From positions 434,001-498,000 of the forward strand of contig NZ_JONL01000002.1 of the NCBI RefSeq assembly GCF_000711735.1: DNA of 64,000 nucleotides, written 5' to 3'. The stretch is from Maridesulfovibrio frigidus DSM 17176 (GTDB taxonomy: Bacteria > Desulfobacterota > Desulfovibrionia > Desulfovibrionales > Desulfovibrionaceae). Position 1 is the first letter of the stretch. Each line of letters starts with the position of its first letter. Below, in pieces: positions 36,704-45,284 of this stretch. The position numbers and the translations under genes were made by a program. Under the pieces are notes generated by a model. It searched no databases. It saw only the letters and a list, made by a program, of their open reading frames with translations, and was not told the DNA's origin.

Positions 36704-37237
36704 TTATTTCGTAGGGGAGGTCATATAGAGCTCAAGCAGCCCTTCCGGCGGCGCAATCACTATTTTTCCAGCCTCTACATCCACAGACAATACAAACTCA
36801 GCTACAGCGGGAAAAAGAATTTCTTTTCCTTCTGGAGATGAGATCACCCAAGTCTCTTGACCCGGCGCAAAAAGGAAATCCGAAATGGTGCCCACAGCTG
36901 TACCGTCTTCAAGTTCGACGGCAGCACTCTTCAATTGGTACATGTAGACTTCATCGGCCCTAAGTTCAGGGAGATCTTCTTTTTGCACCAAAACATCCAT
37001 GCCGCGTAAGGTATCAGCCTTATCGCGATCATTTATGCCTTTGAAAATTACTAAAGCCCGGCCTTTGTGCCTCCGAAAGGATTGCACAACAAATCGACGG
37101 GGTTTCTGTCCCTTACTTTGTAAGTAAAGGCTAGAGACCTCATCGAAGGAAAAAGGGGAGTCCGCATGGGAATCGATGCAAACTTCCCCCTTAAGACCAT
37201 GTGATTTGACCACCTCGGCTACTAATAGTAATTCCAT
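36704..37237 (-). CDS. rimM: 16S rRNA processing protein RimM
   Basis: RimM helps mature the 30S head together with S19. The product is 177 residues. The N-terminal domain has LLVAEVVKSHGLKGEVCIDSHADSPFSF and the PRC-barrel domain has EVYMYQLKSAAVELEDGTAVGTISDFLFAPGQETWVISSPEGKEILFPAVAEFVLSVDVEAGKIVIAPPEGLLEL. The ATG at 37237 follows a TAGG element. It sits between khpA and trmD as in many bacteria. Confidence 0.97.
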   Translation of the reverse strand: MELLLVAEVVKSHGLKGEVCIDSHADSPFSFDEVSSLYLQSKGQKPRRFVVQSFRRHKGRALVIFKGINDRDKADTLRGMDVLVQKEDLPELRADEVYMYQLKSAAVELEDGTAVGTISDFLFAPGQETWVISSPEGKEILFPAVAEFVLSVDVEAGKIVIAPPEGLLELYMTSPTK

Positions 37238-37272
37238 AGCAGCCTACTTTTTATGGTCAGGATCGAAGCCGT

Positions 37273-37506
37273 CTATTCTAGAATTTCTAGAACAGAACGT
37301 TTTCTCACCTTGGTTGATGCAGCACCAAGCAAAGTTCTCATCGCTCTCGCGGTGCGTCCCTGCTTGCCGATAACTTTACCTAAGTCCTCTTTCGCGACTT
37401 TAAGCTCGATTACAGATGTCTGCTCTCCTTCAATCTCGGTGACTATTACATCATCGGGATTATCAACAAGAGATTTCGCAATGAATTCTACTAAATCCTT
37501 TAACAT
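37273..37506 (-). CDS. khpA: KH-domain RNA-binding protein KhpA
   Basis: A 77-residue single KH domain (type II) protein, with the GKxGR-like loop in [22 protein letters not shown]. KhpA works with KhpB in RNA binding in other bacteria. The N-terminus [41 protein letters not shown] is typical. It lies between rpsP and rimM, its usual place. Confidence 0.95.
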   Translation of the reverse strand: MLKDLVEFIAKSLVDNPDDVIVTEIEGEQTSVIELKVAKEDLGKVIGKQGRTARAMRTLLGAASTKVRKRSVLEILE

Positions 37507-37581
37507 GCCAACAACCTCCGCTTCAGATGTCGAGAGAAAACCGTGAATGAAGAATAATTCGAACCGTTGTGAGAACTAACT

Positions 37582-37818
37582 TTAAGAATTTTTCTTAAGA
37601 AGTGCTTTAACAGTATCGCTAGGTTTTGCGCCTTTATCCATCCAAGCCTGAACTTTTTCAGTATCAATCTTGAGTTCAACAGGCTCAGTCATTGGGTTGT
37701 AATATCCGAGAAATTCTAAAGGACGACCATCACGTCTTGTTGCGCTGTTAATTGCTACAATACGATAAAAAGGACGTTTTTTGGAACCCATACGTGTCAA
37801 TCTTAGTTTTAAAGCCAT
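37582..37818 (-). CDS. rpsP: 30S ribosomal protein S16
   Basis: S16 is needed for 30S assembly. The product is 78 residues and opens with [43 protein letters not shown], a highly conserved start. [23 protein letters not shown] follows. The position after ffh is the common arrangement. Confidence 0.99.
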   Translation of the reverse strand: MALKLRLTRMGSKKRPFYRIVAINSATRRDGRPLEFLGYYNPMTEPVELKIDTEKVQAWMDKGAKPSDTVKALLKKNS

Positions 37819-37890
37819 TGTCTACTTCCCCCATATAATCTTAATTTTAAGAGATTCATTAATAAATTGCAAGCAAGGTTACAAAAGATG

Positions 37891-39405
37891 TTATTTCTTT
37901 TTCTTCTTGCGATTTTGCTTATTTAGCTTTTTCTTTTTGCGAGCGAGAAGAGTTTTCTTGGATTTCTCTCTTGAAGGCTGGCCTGCGCCATCCATTCCGT
38001 CAATACCATCCATCCCTTCCATACCAGGCAATCCCGGCATTCCGCCACCACCACCTACTCCAGGCATTCCGGGCATATTCGGCATCTGAGGCATTTTGCC
38101 TTTTCCACCTTTTCCGCCCATCATTTTTTTCATCATTTTACTCATCTGCTCAAAATTTTTGAGCATTGAGTTGACTTCCGCCACTTCAACACCGGCCCCG
38201 TTGGCAATTCTCTTCCTGCGGCTGACGTTGATAAGCTTTGGAGTCTGGCGTTCCTTCATTGTCATGGAGGAGATGATCGCCTCTATCCTGTTCAGTTCTT
38301 TGTCTGGCATCTCGATGTCACCAAGCTGCTTGGTAAGGCCACCAAGTCCCGGAATGAGCTTCATAATGGAGCCCATGGAACCGATCTTTTTCATTCTGCG
38401 CATCTGGGTGCGAAAATCCTCAAGGTCAAATTTAGCCTTGCGGAATTTCTCAGTAAGCTTTTCAGCTTCCCCTTCATCCATCACGGACTGAGCTTTCTCG
38501 ATCAGGGAAAGGACATCTCCCATTCCGAGGATTCTTGAAGCAGCCCTGTCTGGATGAAAGAGTTCCAGTTCAGAAAGTTTTTCACCCACGCCGACAAACT
38601 TAACGCACTTGCCAGTAACTGATTTAATAGAAAGAGCTGCACCACCTCGGGCATCACCATCCATCTTCGTCAGTACTACGCCAGTAACATCAAGCTTCTC
38701 ATCAAACGTTGCAGCTACATTGACAGCGTCCTGTCCTGTCATTGCATCTGCTACGAAAAGTATTTCATCCGGTGAACATGCTTCTTTAATTCCAACAAGT
38801 TCATCCATTAAAAGTTCATCGATATGCAGCCGTCCGGCTGTATCGAGTAGCATGACGTCACAGCCTGCTTTTTCCGCTTTTGAAATAGCATCACGGCAGA
38901 TGTCTACCGGATTCATTTCAGTCGTGGAAGGATACACGGGCATATCCAGCTGCTTAGCTAGAACAGTAAGCTGTTCAATCGCAGCAGGACGGTAAACGTC
39001 AGCAGGAACGAGATAGGGCTTATACTTCTTGCGCCTAAGATACAAGGCTATCTTTGCAGCTGAAGTAGTTTTACCAGCACCCTGCAAGCCGACCATCATG
39101 ATCTTAGCAGGTTTACCCTTTAGAATCAGTCCTTCCTGTTCTCCGCCAAGCAGTTCAGTAAGTTCGTCATTAACGATCTTAACAACCTGCTGTCCGGCAG
39201 AAAGACTTTTCTGGACGTCTTGTCCTAAAGCGCGTTCCTTAACCTTCTCTACAAATTCTTTAACGACTTTGAAGTTAACGTCCGCTTCTAATAGAGCGAG
39301 CCGAACCTCACGCATGCCCGCTTGGATGTTTTTCTCATCCAATCGGCCTTGCCCTTTAAAGTTTTTAAAGGCTTCGGAAAGTCTATCTGATAAGCTATCG
39401 AACAA
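37891..39405 (-). CDS. ffh: Signal recognition particle protein Ffh
   Basis: Ffh is the SRP54 GTPase that brings membrane-protein ribosomes to FtsY and the translocon. The product is 504 residues. GTPase motifs are GLQGAGKTTSAAKIA near 107 (G1), DVYRPAAIEQL near 137, LLDTAGRLHIDE near 190 and TKMDGDARGGAALS near 248. The M domain has PGLGG and MTMKERQTPKLINVSRRKRIANGAGVEVAEVNSMLKNFEQMSKMMKKMMGGKGG. The C-terminal 75 residues are unusual: low-complexity Met-Pro-Gly repeats and then a Lys-rich tail. Confidence 0.98.
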   Translation of the reverse strand: MFDSLSDRLSEAFKNFKGQGRLDEKNIQAGMREVRLALLEADVNFKVVKEFVEKVKERALGQDVQKSLSAGQQVVKIVNDELTELLGGEQEGLILKGKPAKIMMVGLQGAGKTTSAAKIALYLRRKKYKPYLVPADVYRPAAIEQLTVLAKQLDMPVYPSTTEMNPVDICRDAISKAEKAGCDVMLLDTAGRLHIDELLMDELVGIKEACSPDEILFVADAMTGQDAVNVAATFDEKLDVTGVVLTKMDGDARGGAALSIKSVTGKCVKFVGVGEKLSELELFHPDRAASRILGMGDVLSLIEKAQSVMDEGEAEKLTEKFRKAKFDLEDFRTQMRRMKKIGSMGSIMKLIPGLGGLTKQLGDIEMPDKELNRIEAIISSMTMKERQTPKLINVSRRKRIANGAGVEVAEVNSMLKNFEQMSKMMKKMMGGKGGKGKMPQMPNMPGMPGVGGGGGMPGLPGMEGMDGIDGMDGAGQPSREKSKKTLLARKKKKLNKQNRKKKKK

Positions 39406-39536
39406 TTATCTTACTCCGCCGTATTATGCATTTCTACGCACACTGATCACCAAAAATCCACCTCTTTGGTGACCAAAAAAGATTGCGTAAAGAAAGGGGT
39501 TGACTGTTAAGGCTTTTGTTTTGTCAAGTCAAGCAT

Positions 39537-39577
39537 AAAACTGGTTTCAACCTTTTTTAAAAGCTGAAACCAGTTTT
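39537..39577 (-). terminator. Terminator downstream of the SatP-type gene
   Basis: AAAACTGGTTTCA and TGAAACCAGTTTT, 13 bp perfect, with a 15-base loop containing a T-run. It lies about 50 bases past the stop of the minus-strand transporter gene; the arm itself ends in TTTT on that strand. Confidence 0.75.
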
Positions 39578-39627
39578 AAATTTAACACCATTGATAGTGA
39601 AAATATCAAAGTTAACGGCTTCACCCA

Positions 39628-40206
39628 TTACAAAACATCATGGTCAACTGGCTCGCCAATAGGAAGCACAGTGCGGCCATGAACCTCATTCAGCACTTCT
39701 GCCATAGCGAGATAGATAGCTGATCCACCACAAATAATGCCTTCAAAACCAGCAATAGTACCGATTAATACACTTCCGGTGAAGTCGCGTATCGCAAGTA
39801 GGAAGAACAAAATAGTCAGTGACAGGAAAACAAACTGCAATGCTCTATTGCTCTTCAATGTTCCATAGAACATGAACATAGTGAAAATGCCCCACGTTAC
39901 GAGGAACCAGCCCATAAATGCATGCGGAGTAGGCTCAGCCCAACCCAGTTTAGGCATAACTATAAGACCGACCAATGTCAGCCAAAAGAACCCGTATGAG
40001 ATGAACGCTGTGGTGGCAAAAGTATTACCTTTTCTGAACTCCATTATTCCAGCGATCACCTGAGCGATTCCACCATAAAAAATGCCCATAGCAAGAATCA
40101 TCGAACTTATAGGGAAAAAACCTGCATTATGAATATTGAGTAGAACTGTGGTCATGCCAAATCCCATAAGCCCCAATGGAGCTGGGTTTGCTAATTTGTG
40201 TTCCAT
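39628..40206 (-). CDS. SatP/YaaH-type acetate uptake transporter
   Basis: A 192-residue membrane protein of the GPR1/FUN34/YaaH family with six predicted helices. The family signature [23 protein letters not shown] is at the N-terminus. [37 protein letters not shown] follows near 45. Members import acetate or succinate with protons. Acetate is the end product of incomplete lactate oxidation in Desulfovibrio, so import or export is plausible; direction is not known. A good AGGAGAAAAA site precedes the ATG, and the gene is alone on its strand. Confidence 0.9.
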   Translation of the reverse strand: MEHKLANPAPLGLMGFGMTTVLLNIHNAGFFPISSMILAMGIFYGGIAQVIAGIMEFRKGNTFATTAFISYGFFWLTLVGLIVMPKLGWAEPTPHAFMGWFLVTWGIFTMFMFYGTLKSNRALQFVFLSLTILFFLLAIRDFTGSVLIGTIAGFEGIICGGSAIYLAMAEVLNEVHGRTVLPIGEPVDHDVL

Positions 40207-40488
40207 TTTTTTCTCCTTGTTTTTTTTTAATCCCGATAAACATCAGGATCATGTTAGTATTTACTTCTTGTAAACAAAAGCACATAACATTTTCTATGAT
40301 TTTCCGCACCCTTCAACTACAGGAATCATGTCAATATTGGCTACTTATAAACAGAATCCCATGACACCATACCTTATTTAGGCCATAAAAGCATAACAAT
40401 ATATCTTGCCTTTTCATCCAATGATTCACTAAATTAAAGCAGAATTTCATCCTACACTTAAAAAGAGCAAAAAAAAGGAGAAACGTAA

Positions 40489-41061
40489 ATGAGCAATATA
40501 GTCAAGGCAACAGAATTTCATTTGGTTGACCCGATGGGTAGAACAAGATCTAAAATATACATTTCTGACGAAGGAAAACCAACAGCGGATATTTTTGATT
40601 CTACCGGAGAACTGGTAAATAGAGTTGATCTACAAAAGACTCAGCAAAAAATCGGCCCAACAACTCATCAACCTGTTCTTCCTCATCAAAAAGAAACCCT
40701 CAGTTCATGGCACGCCCGCATAGCAAATGAAGTATCAACCTGCCAGCCAAAACTCCGAGTAGGTTCTTACAAGCTTTACATAGACTTTACAGAAAACAAT
40801 ACTCTAGCCAGCGGCAAATACTTAAATGAAGTTATAGAAATTGCTGGTGAGGTTGTTGATGTCTCTGCTAAGAACTTTGGTGATTTGCACGTAGGGCTGA
40901 AAGGTATTTCAAATTATACTGCTGAAGTTATATGCCATTTCACTGAAGACCAAACCGCTATTGTCAGCAACATGAAACCCGGCGCTAAAATTAAAATAAA
41001 GGGCAAGTGCACTGAATACGTTAATAAGCGCGTCAAAGTTTGGGGCTGTCAGGTTCTATAG
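40489..41061 (+). CDS. Protein with C-terminal OB-fold (tRNA_anti-like) domain
   Basis: A 190-residue protein without assigned function. Residues about 110-190 follow the pattern of the tRNA_anti-like OB fold: YLNEVIEIAGEVVDVSAKNFGDLHVGLKG, VICHFTEDQTAIVSNMKPGAKIKIKGKCTEYVNKRVKVWGCQVL. The N-terminus has paired strand motifs DPMGRTRSKIYISDEGKPTADIFDSTGELVNRVDL, as in small beta-strand repeats. There is no signal peptide. AAAGGAG lies nine bases before the start. It is followed within about 12 bases by an Fe-S protein gene, so the two are probably co-transcribed. Confidence 0.75.
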   Translation: MSNIVKATEFHLVDPMGRTRSKIYISDEGKPTADIFDSTGELVNRVDLQKTQQKIGPTTHQPVLPHQKETLSSWHARIANEVSTCQPKLRVGSYKLYIDFTENNTLASGKYLNEVIEIAGEVVDVSAKNFGDLHVGLKGISNYTAEVICHFTEDQTAIVSNMKPGAKIKIKGKCTEYVNKRVKVWGCQVL

Positions 41062-41072
41062 ATATCAAAAAA

Positions 41073-42167
41073 ATGTTTAATTCAAAATCATCCTGCGCTA
41101 CCATGCGCCACACTGCTGACACCTGTATTAATTGTGGAATATGTGTTGACGAGTGTCGTTTTCTGCAAGAATTCGGTTCTCCGGACATAATTGCAAAGGC
41201 AGCTCTTGCGTCTGACCTTAACCACGACATAGCAGCCGTATCCGCATACCATTGCTCTACATGCTCTCTATGTTCAGCAGTCTGCCCCGTAAACGCCAAC
41301 CCGGCAGCCATGTTTGAACCGCTCCGTAGCCACGCGCAGAAAAAAACTCTTTTTTCACTTGATAGCTACGAACCACTTTTAAGCTATGAAAAACTCGGCG
41401 GAAGTTTTCTCTTTAAAGATAATATACTTCCAAATAAATGCACTACTGCGTTCTTTCCAGGATGCACGCTGCCTGCCATGTTTCCTAAAGCCACACAAGC
41501 AACATACGCAGCCTTGAAACAACAAGACCCGTCACTGGGTCTAATACTTAATTGCTGCTCAAAACCTTCAAAAGCCTTGGGGCTCTCAAACTCACACAGC
41601 GAAGCAATCTCTGAGCTTGTAAATTTCATTGAGTCAAAAGGTATTAAAAAAATACTTACGGCCTGCCCTAACTGCCACATCACGTTTAAGGATTACTCCC
41701 CTTCGTTTAAAGTTGTCTCAATTTACGAAGAACTGTTGGATCTAAACATTTTGGCAAACAGCCCTTGGCTCAAAAAAGTTACCATACACGACCCTTGCGT
41801 TACCCGTTTTGAGTCCGGCGTGCATAAAGCAGTCAGGCAATTACTAACAAAGGCTGGGGTCAATATAGTTGAAATGAAGCATACCAAAGAAAAAACCATT
41901 TGCTGTGGTGAAGGTGGAGCTGTAGGTTTCCACAACAGCCCCTATGCGCAACTCTGGACAGAAAAAAGGGCTACTGAAGCTGAGCAAGTTAAAGTCCCGA
42001 TGGTGACCTATTGCGCAGGGTGTGCAAATTATCTTTCTAAAAGCAGCCCCGTGGCCCATCTGCTTGATTTACTGTTTGTAAAAAGAAACACAACCCCAAA
42101 GCTACCAATGTTCCCCTTCAATTATTTAAACAGACTAAAACTTAAAATTACAGCCCGGCTCGTTTAG
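41073..42167 (+). CDS. Fe-S oxidoreductase with two [4Fe-4S] motifs and two CCG domains (HdrD/GlcF-like)
   Basis: A soluble Fe-S protein, 364 residues from the ATG at 41073; the frame runs back to 41040 inside the previous gene, and no start has a good ribosome site. It has two ferredoxin motifs, CINCGICVDECR and CSTCSLCSAVCP, near residues 20-80. Two CCG domains follow: FFPGCTLP...NCCSKPSKALG...TACPNCH and HDPC...ICCGEGGAVGF...TYCAGCANY. In the first, the CCG triplet is changed to CCS. This layout is found in HdrD, DsrK, GlcF and many uncharacterised electron carriers. No flavin or membrane partner is next to it, so the redox partner is unknown. Confidence 0.82.
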   Translation: MFNSKSSCATMRHTADTCINCGICVDECRFLQEFGSPDIIAKAALASDLNHDIAAVSAYHCSTCSLCSAVCPVNANPAAMFEPLRSHAQKKTLFSLDSYEPLLSYEKLGGSFLFKDNILPNKCTTAFFPGCTLPAMFPKATQATYAALKQQDPSLGLILNCCSKPSKALGLSNSHSEAISELVNFIESKGIKKILTACPNCHITFKDYSPSFKVVSIYEELLDLNILANSPWLKKVTIHDPCVTRFESGVHKAVRQLLTKAGVNIVEMKHTKEKTICCGEGGAVGFHNSPYAQLWTEKRATEAEQVKVPMVTYCAGCANYLSKSSPVAHLLDLLFVKRNTTPKLPMFPFNYLNRLKLKITARLV

Positions 42168-42224
42168 TTATTTTATTTTTTAGTGCTTCTCATCCGAAAA
42201 AGATCCATGTAACAGATTTTACAA

Positions 42225-43388
42225 ATGAATTCCAATAACAAAGCCATTTCCGCTTCAGAGTTCCCAGTAGCCCTATTCTGTCTCGGGCTACCCTTGATCC
42301 TAGCAGCATTTGCTATGGATGGAACAGCTGTGCCCAAGAACTTACTAGACCTACTGGTTACGGGGCTCGCTTTACTAGGACTGCTCTCAGAACCATTTAG
42401 ACGAAAGCTTAATTCCACTACGCCTTTATGGATTAAAGCAGGCGTCCCCTGTGTCGCTGTTTTTTGGTTCCTTACTACCTACCTATCGCCAAATCTTAAG
42501 CCATTTGCCATGTCAGTGCCTTTTTTAATGGAATTAAGGCCCATTTTATATGGGCTCGTTGCGGCTCTATGGTTGTCTCTTTTCTCCCCTCCAGAACCCA
42601 AGCACTTTTACTTCTGGGCCTCATGGCTCGGAGTTCTTGTTATTTGCGACTTTGTTTATCAAGTCATGAGCCTAGGACTAATAGCCGCGCCATCGCTATT
42701 CGGCAGTGCGGCTCTAACGGGTCCACTCCTGTTGGCCGGATTATGCGCAACCCTTCACGACGTAACCAGCCATAAAACAACACGATTTATTATATTTTTG
42801 GGAATACTATGCACCCTGAGCAGGGATACTAGTTTTGCAGCGGTTACTATTCTTTTATTTTTCGGACCAAAGGGAACGGCAAAGAAATCAGCCGTAGTTA
42901 TTGCTCTGCTACTTTTTAACTACTTATCCATTGCTCCACAGGAAAGCACCTTTTTCACTCCTAACGACCTGCCTACATACTGGTTGTGGTTCTCTTTCAT
43001 TGAGTTGTTTTCAAACAACACAGGATTGCTCTTAACAGGCTTCCCTCTCTCAGTTCCACTGCCGCTCAGCGTTCCGGCATCTCTCTGGAATACCTGGCAC
43101 TCTCAGCACCACGCCTGGACTGATTCGGGCATCTACATGTTCCACGTTTTACCTCTCTGGCTCCATCTTGTTGGAACATGGGGACTGGGCGCACTTGCCG
43201 GAACCGCAACGATCGCAACATGGCTATCACGAAGATTTTCATCAGACATGATGTCTTCACTTCTTACGACTGTAGTCATATCAGGATTCTTTTTTCCGAT
43301 CTTTTACAATCCGGCAACAGGCATTGTTATGATCATGGCGTTCATGTGTGCAATTCGGCCAGAAGTTAGATCTTTCCGCTTCGAATAA
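42225..43388 (+). CDS. Polytopic membrane protein, function unknown
   Basis: A 387-residue integral membrane protein with about ten hydrophobic segments (VALFCLGLPLILAAFAM, LLVTGLALLGLL, GVPCVAVFWFLTTYL, LYGLVAALWLSLF, GPLLLAGLCATL, VVISGFFFPIF). A soluble loop near residues 270-305 holds FPLSVPLPLSVPASLWNTWHSQHHAWTDSG. The helix number and the large loop between late helices recall O-antigen ligase or polymerase (Wzy/WaaL-like) proteins, but I see no diagnostic motif. It follows the Fe-S gene by 57 bases and no ribosome site is clear. Confidence 0.7.
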   Translation: MNSNNKAISASEFPVALFCLGLPLILAAFAMDGTAVPKNLLDLLVTGLALLGLLSEPFRRKLNSTTPLWIKAGVPCVAVFWFLTTYLSPNLKPFAMSVPFLMELRPILYGLVAALWLSLFSPPEPKHFYFWASWLGVLVICDFVYQVMSLGLIAAPSLFGSAALTGPLLLAGLCATLHDVTSHKTTRFIIFLGILCTLSRDTSFAAVTILLFFGPKGTAKKSAVVIALLLFNYLSIAPQESTFFTPNDLPTYWLWFSFIELFSNNTGLLLTGFPLSVPLPLSVPASLWNTWHSQHHAWTDSGIYMFHVLPLWLHLVGTWGLGALAGTATIATWLSRRFSSDMMSSLLTTVVISGFFFPIFYNPATGIVMIMAFMCAIRPEVRSFRFE

Positions 43389-44174
43389 ATTTACCTTCAT
43401 TATAAATAACCATCACTTCACAAAGGCCAAGTTTCGATCAAAATACCCCCCAGTACAATTGTAATTTTACACTGTTTTTAAATCACATGTCACTTTCCTA
43501 AGTACATCTCGCTTACCAAATTACATCTCGCTTACTTATGTACAATTCTTCATGCGTGCAGCGCTGCCGCATGACCGTTTTACGTGCTGTTAATTTGACA
43601 GAATCCTTTATACGCAACGTAACTCCATTAACTCAATCCCACGCGTACTATCCACACAAAGCCACCACCAGACGCTAATCAGCAATTGTTATTTAGAAAG
43701 CCTGAGCAATACAAAACTTTGCAAATCTAGTTCTATTACCACAATGCAACGAGCTAAACCATGCCCTCAAACCTGGTTCAAAAGTGCATTACGAGGTACT
43801 GCAGACTCTATCCATCAAGTCATTTTAGCACGTTTTGCCCCAAAACTCCAAACTAGCACAACACCGCAAGACTTTGATATTTTTAACTTTTTTTAACAAC
43901 TTACAATCTGCAATAGATTATGTCCTTTTTACGAATTACTTAATGACTTACGTACGTATTACTTTACAATGTTGATTGTAAGACATTTGTATTACGTTTA
44001 AGAATCACTAAAATTGATTTATGCAGTTGTTAACGAATACTATTCACAATCGAAATAAAATTAAACGATGGAGCAATTAAAGTTCGTTTAATTTACTATT
44101 GTATTACAAATGTATTGACAATTCTCAATAATCTGGCAAAAGTCTTCAAAGAATGACGACAGCAAAGAAAATTT
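43389..44174. other. 786-base gene-free AT-rich region with repeats and half-sites
   Basis: No credible frame, RNA gene or transposon end is visible here. The stretch holds a 14-base direct repeat (TACATCTCGCTTAC at 43503 and 43522, period 19) and a palindromic hairpin around CATGCG/CGCATG (43551-43573) with GCAGCGCTGC inside. It also has three copies of GTATTAC (43956, 43989, 44101) that match half of the perfect palindrome at 44442. A TTGACA at 44115 lacks a good -10 box. It may be a decayed gene or a long regulatory region for the small gene at 44175. Confidence 0.6.
43503..43535. repeat. 14-bp direct repeat
   Basis: TACATCTCGCTTAC occurs at 43503-43516 and again at 43522-43535, separated by five bases. 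It is in the gene-free region after the membrane protein gene. The function is unknown. Confidence 0.6.
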
Positions 44175-44411
44175 ATGAGTAAAAAAGTAAAATCCGTAAG
44201 GATCCCACCAGAGCTTGAGACTATGAACCTCTCGAAGCTAATCCGAGAATGTGAGAATTATCTCAGGGACTTGGAATCTGCTACGCTACTCAAAGCAGGT
44301 GGCAACAGAGATGCTGCCGAAGCATTAATTAGTACAAGACAGTTGGATCTGGGTAAGCGCATTGCAAAAATGATTTGGGAAGCCAGAGTTGAGTTCGGTA
44401 AAGGGCGCTAG
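44175..44411 (+). CDS. Small hypothetical protein, possibly ribbon-helix-helix-like
   Basis: A 78-residue basic protein of unknown family. The start KKVKSVRIPPELE resembles the beta-strand and first turn of ribbon-helix-helix DNA-binding proteins. The helical segments MNLSKLIRECENYLRDLES and TRQLDLGKRIAKMIWEARVEFGKGR follow. The resemblance is short and could be chance. No clear ribosome site lies before the ATG. Upstream there are three GTATTAC elements and downstream, before the thioesterase gene, the perfect palindrome made of the same half-sites, which would fit autoregulation. Confidence 0.5.
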   Translation: MSKKVKSVRIPPELETMNLSKLIRECENYLRDLESATLLKAGGNRDAAEALISTRQLDLGKRIAKMIWEARVEFGKGR

Positions 44412-44441
44412 GATATTTACGATTACATAAAGCATCAATTT

Positions 44442-44459
44442 GTAATACGATCGTATTAC
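44442..44459. promoter_or_regulatory. Perfect 18-bp palindrome before the thioesterase gene
   Basis: GTAATACGATCGTATTAC, a perfect dyad 30 bases before the thioesterase start. The half-site GTATTAC occurs three more times at 43956, 43989 and 44101 upstream of the preceding small gene. The form suggests an operator for a dimeric repressor. Confidence 0.6.
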
Positions 44460-44488
44460 TAATATAGAGAAAGGGCTAGGTACAAGCG

Positions 44489-44989
44489 ATGAAAGATAAA
44501 AAGGTCAGTGAAAGCAGATCACATACAACCTACAGAGTATTACCGCAGGACACTAATCCAGCAGGCAATCTCCATGGTGGAGTTCTCCTTAAACAGCTAG
44601 ACCTTATTGCTGCTACATGCGCAATGCGCCATGCTCGTAAGCCTGTAGTAACGGCTTCCATCGATAGAATGAATTTTTTGCGACCGGCATATGTGGGTGA
44701 GCTGATTAACCTTCACGCGAACGTGAATATGGTCGGCAGAACTTCTATGGAAATAGGGGTCAGAGTTGAAGCTGAGAATCTTTTGACGGGAGAATTTCGG
44801 CACACAAATTCTGCGTACCTGACTTTTGTAGCAATGGGAGAAGACGGAAAACCGTCTCCTGTCCCTCAGATTATCCTTGAAAGTGGAGAAGATCATCGGC
44901 GAAATAAAGAAGCCTTAGAACGCAGAACAGTTCGCAAACTTGAACTTCAACGCGAAAGGGAATCAGCAAAAGCCTGTAAATGCAGCTAA
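44489..44989 (+). CDS. Acyl-CoA thioesterase, hotdog fold (YciA-like)
   Basis: A 166-residue hotdog-fold thioesterase that hydrolyses acyl-CoA. The family core is YRVLPQDTNPAGNLHGGVLLKQLDLIAATCAMRHARKPVVTASIDRMNFLRPAYVGELINLHANVNMVGRTSMEIGVRVEAENLLTGEFRHTNSAYLTFVAM. The N..GN.HGG segment near residue 27 holds the catalytic Asp/Asn region. The C-terminal tail is highly charged (RRNKEALERRTVRKLELQRERESAKACKCS). A perfect palindrome lies upstream, so it is likely under the control of a dedicated regulator. Confidence 0.88.
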   Translation: MKDKKVSESRSHTTYRVLPQDTNPAGNLHGGVLLKQLDLIAATCAMRHARKPVVTASIDRMNFLRPAYVGELINLHANVNMVGRTSMEIGVRVEAENLLTGEFRHTNSAYLTFVAMGEDGKPSPVPQIILESGEDHRRNKEALERRTVRKLELQRERESAKACKCS

Positions 44990-45284
44990 ACTAAATTTTA
45001 ACAGCTCGACCAATGTGGAACTCGTCCAAAGTAATCGTTCTGCATATTGCCTCTACATATTTCTGAGGCAAACCATTCCGAGGCTGGTTTCATGCCGGGA
45101 GCTCCACCCTCCCGGCAAAAATTTCGGCATCCAGCTCCTTATGGTGTTCGGGCGGGCTTACCCGGGCCTGTCCGTACACCAAGCTTTTCAACACCCCCTT
45201 AGGCCTGAAAACCCCTTATGTCTGATTCTTAGACATAAGGGGTTTTCAACATATTTGATCATGTGATTATCGATCATGGGAGTT
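44990..45284. other. Convergent gap with a GC-rich structured element
   Basis: This 295-base gap lies between the ends of the thioesterase (plus) and sfsA (minus) genes. It is richer in GC than its surroundings. It holds three stem-loops: 45093-45117 (TGCCGGGAG/CTCCCGGCA), 45143-45180 (GGTGT/ACACC enclosing GGGC and GCCC segments) and the perfect 18-bp terminator-like stem at 45206-45248. No protein frame looks real. It could be a structured RNA or a repetitive element. I do not recognise an Rfam family. Confidence 0.45.
45206..45248. terminator. Bidirectional terminator between the thioesterase gene and sfsA
   Basis: TGAAAACCCCTTATGTCT pairs perfectly with AGACATAAGGGGTTTTCA across a seven-base loop. 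The arms end in TTTTCA on both strands, so it can stop both convergent transcripts. Confidence 0.85.

Noticed and set aside
43551-43573. CATGCG...CGCATG palindrome as a transposon end or attachment site
   Set aside because: No partner repeat, target duplication or transposase gene nearby.
44940-45266. 108-codon frame after the thioesterase gene
   Set aside because: It overlaps the thioesterase end and runs through the stem-loops of the GC-rich element and the terminator.
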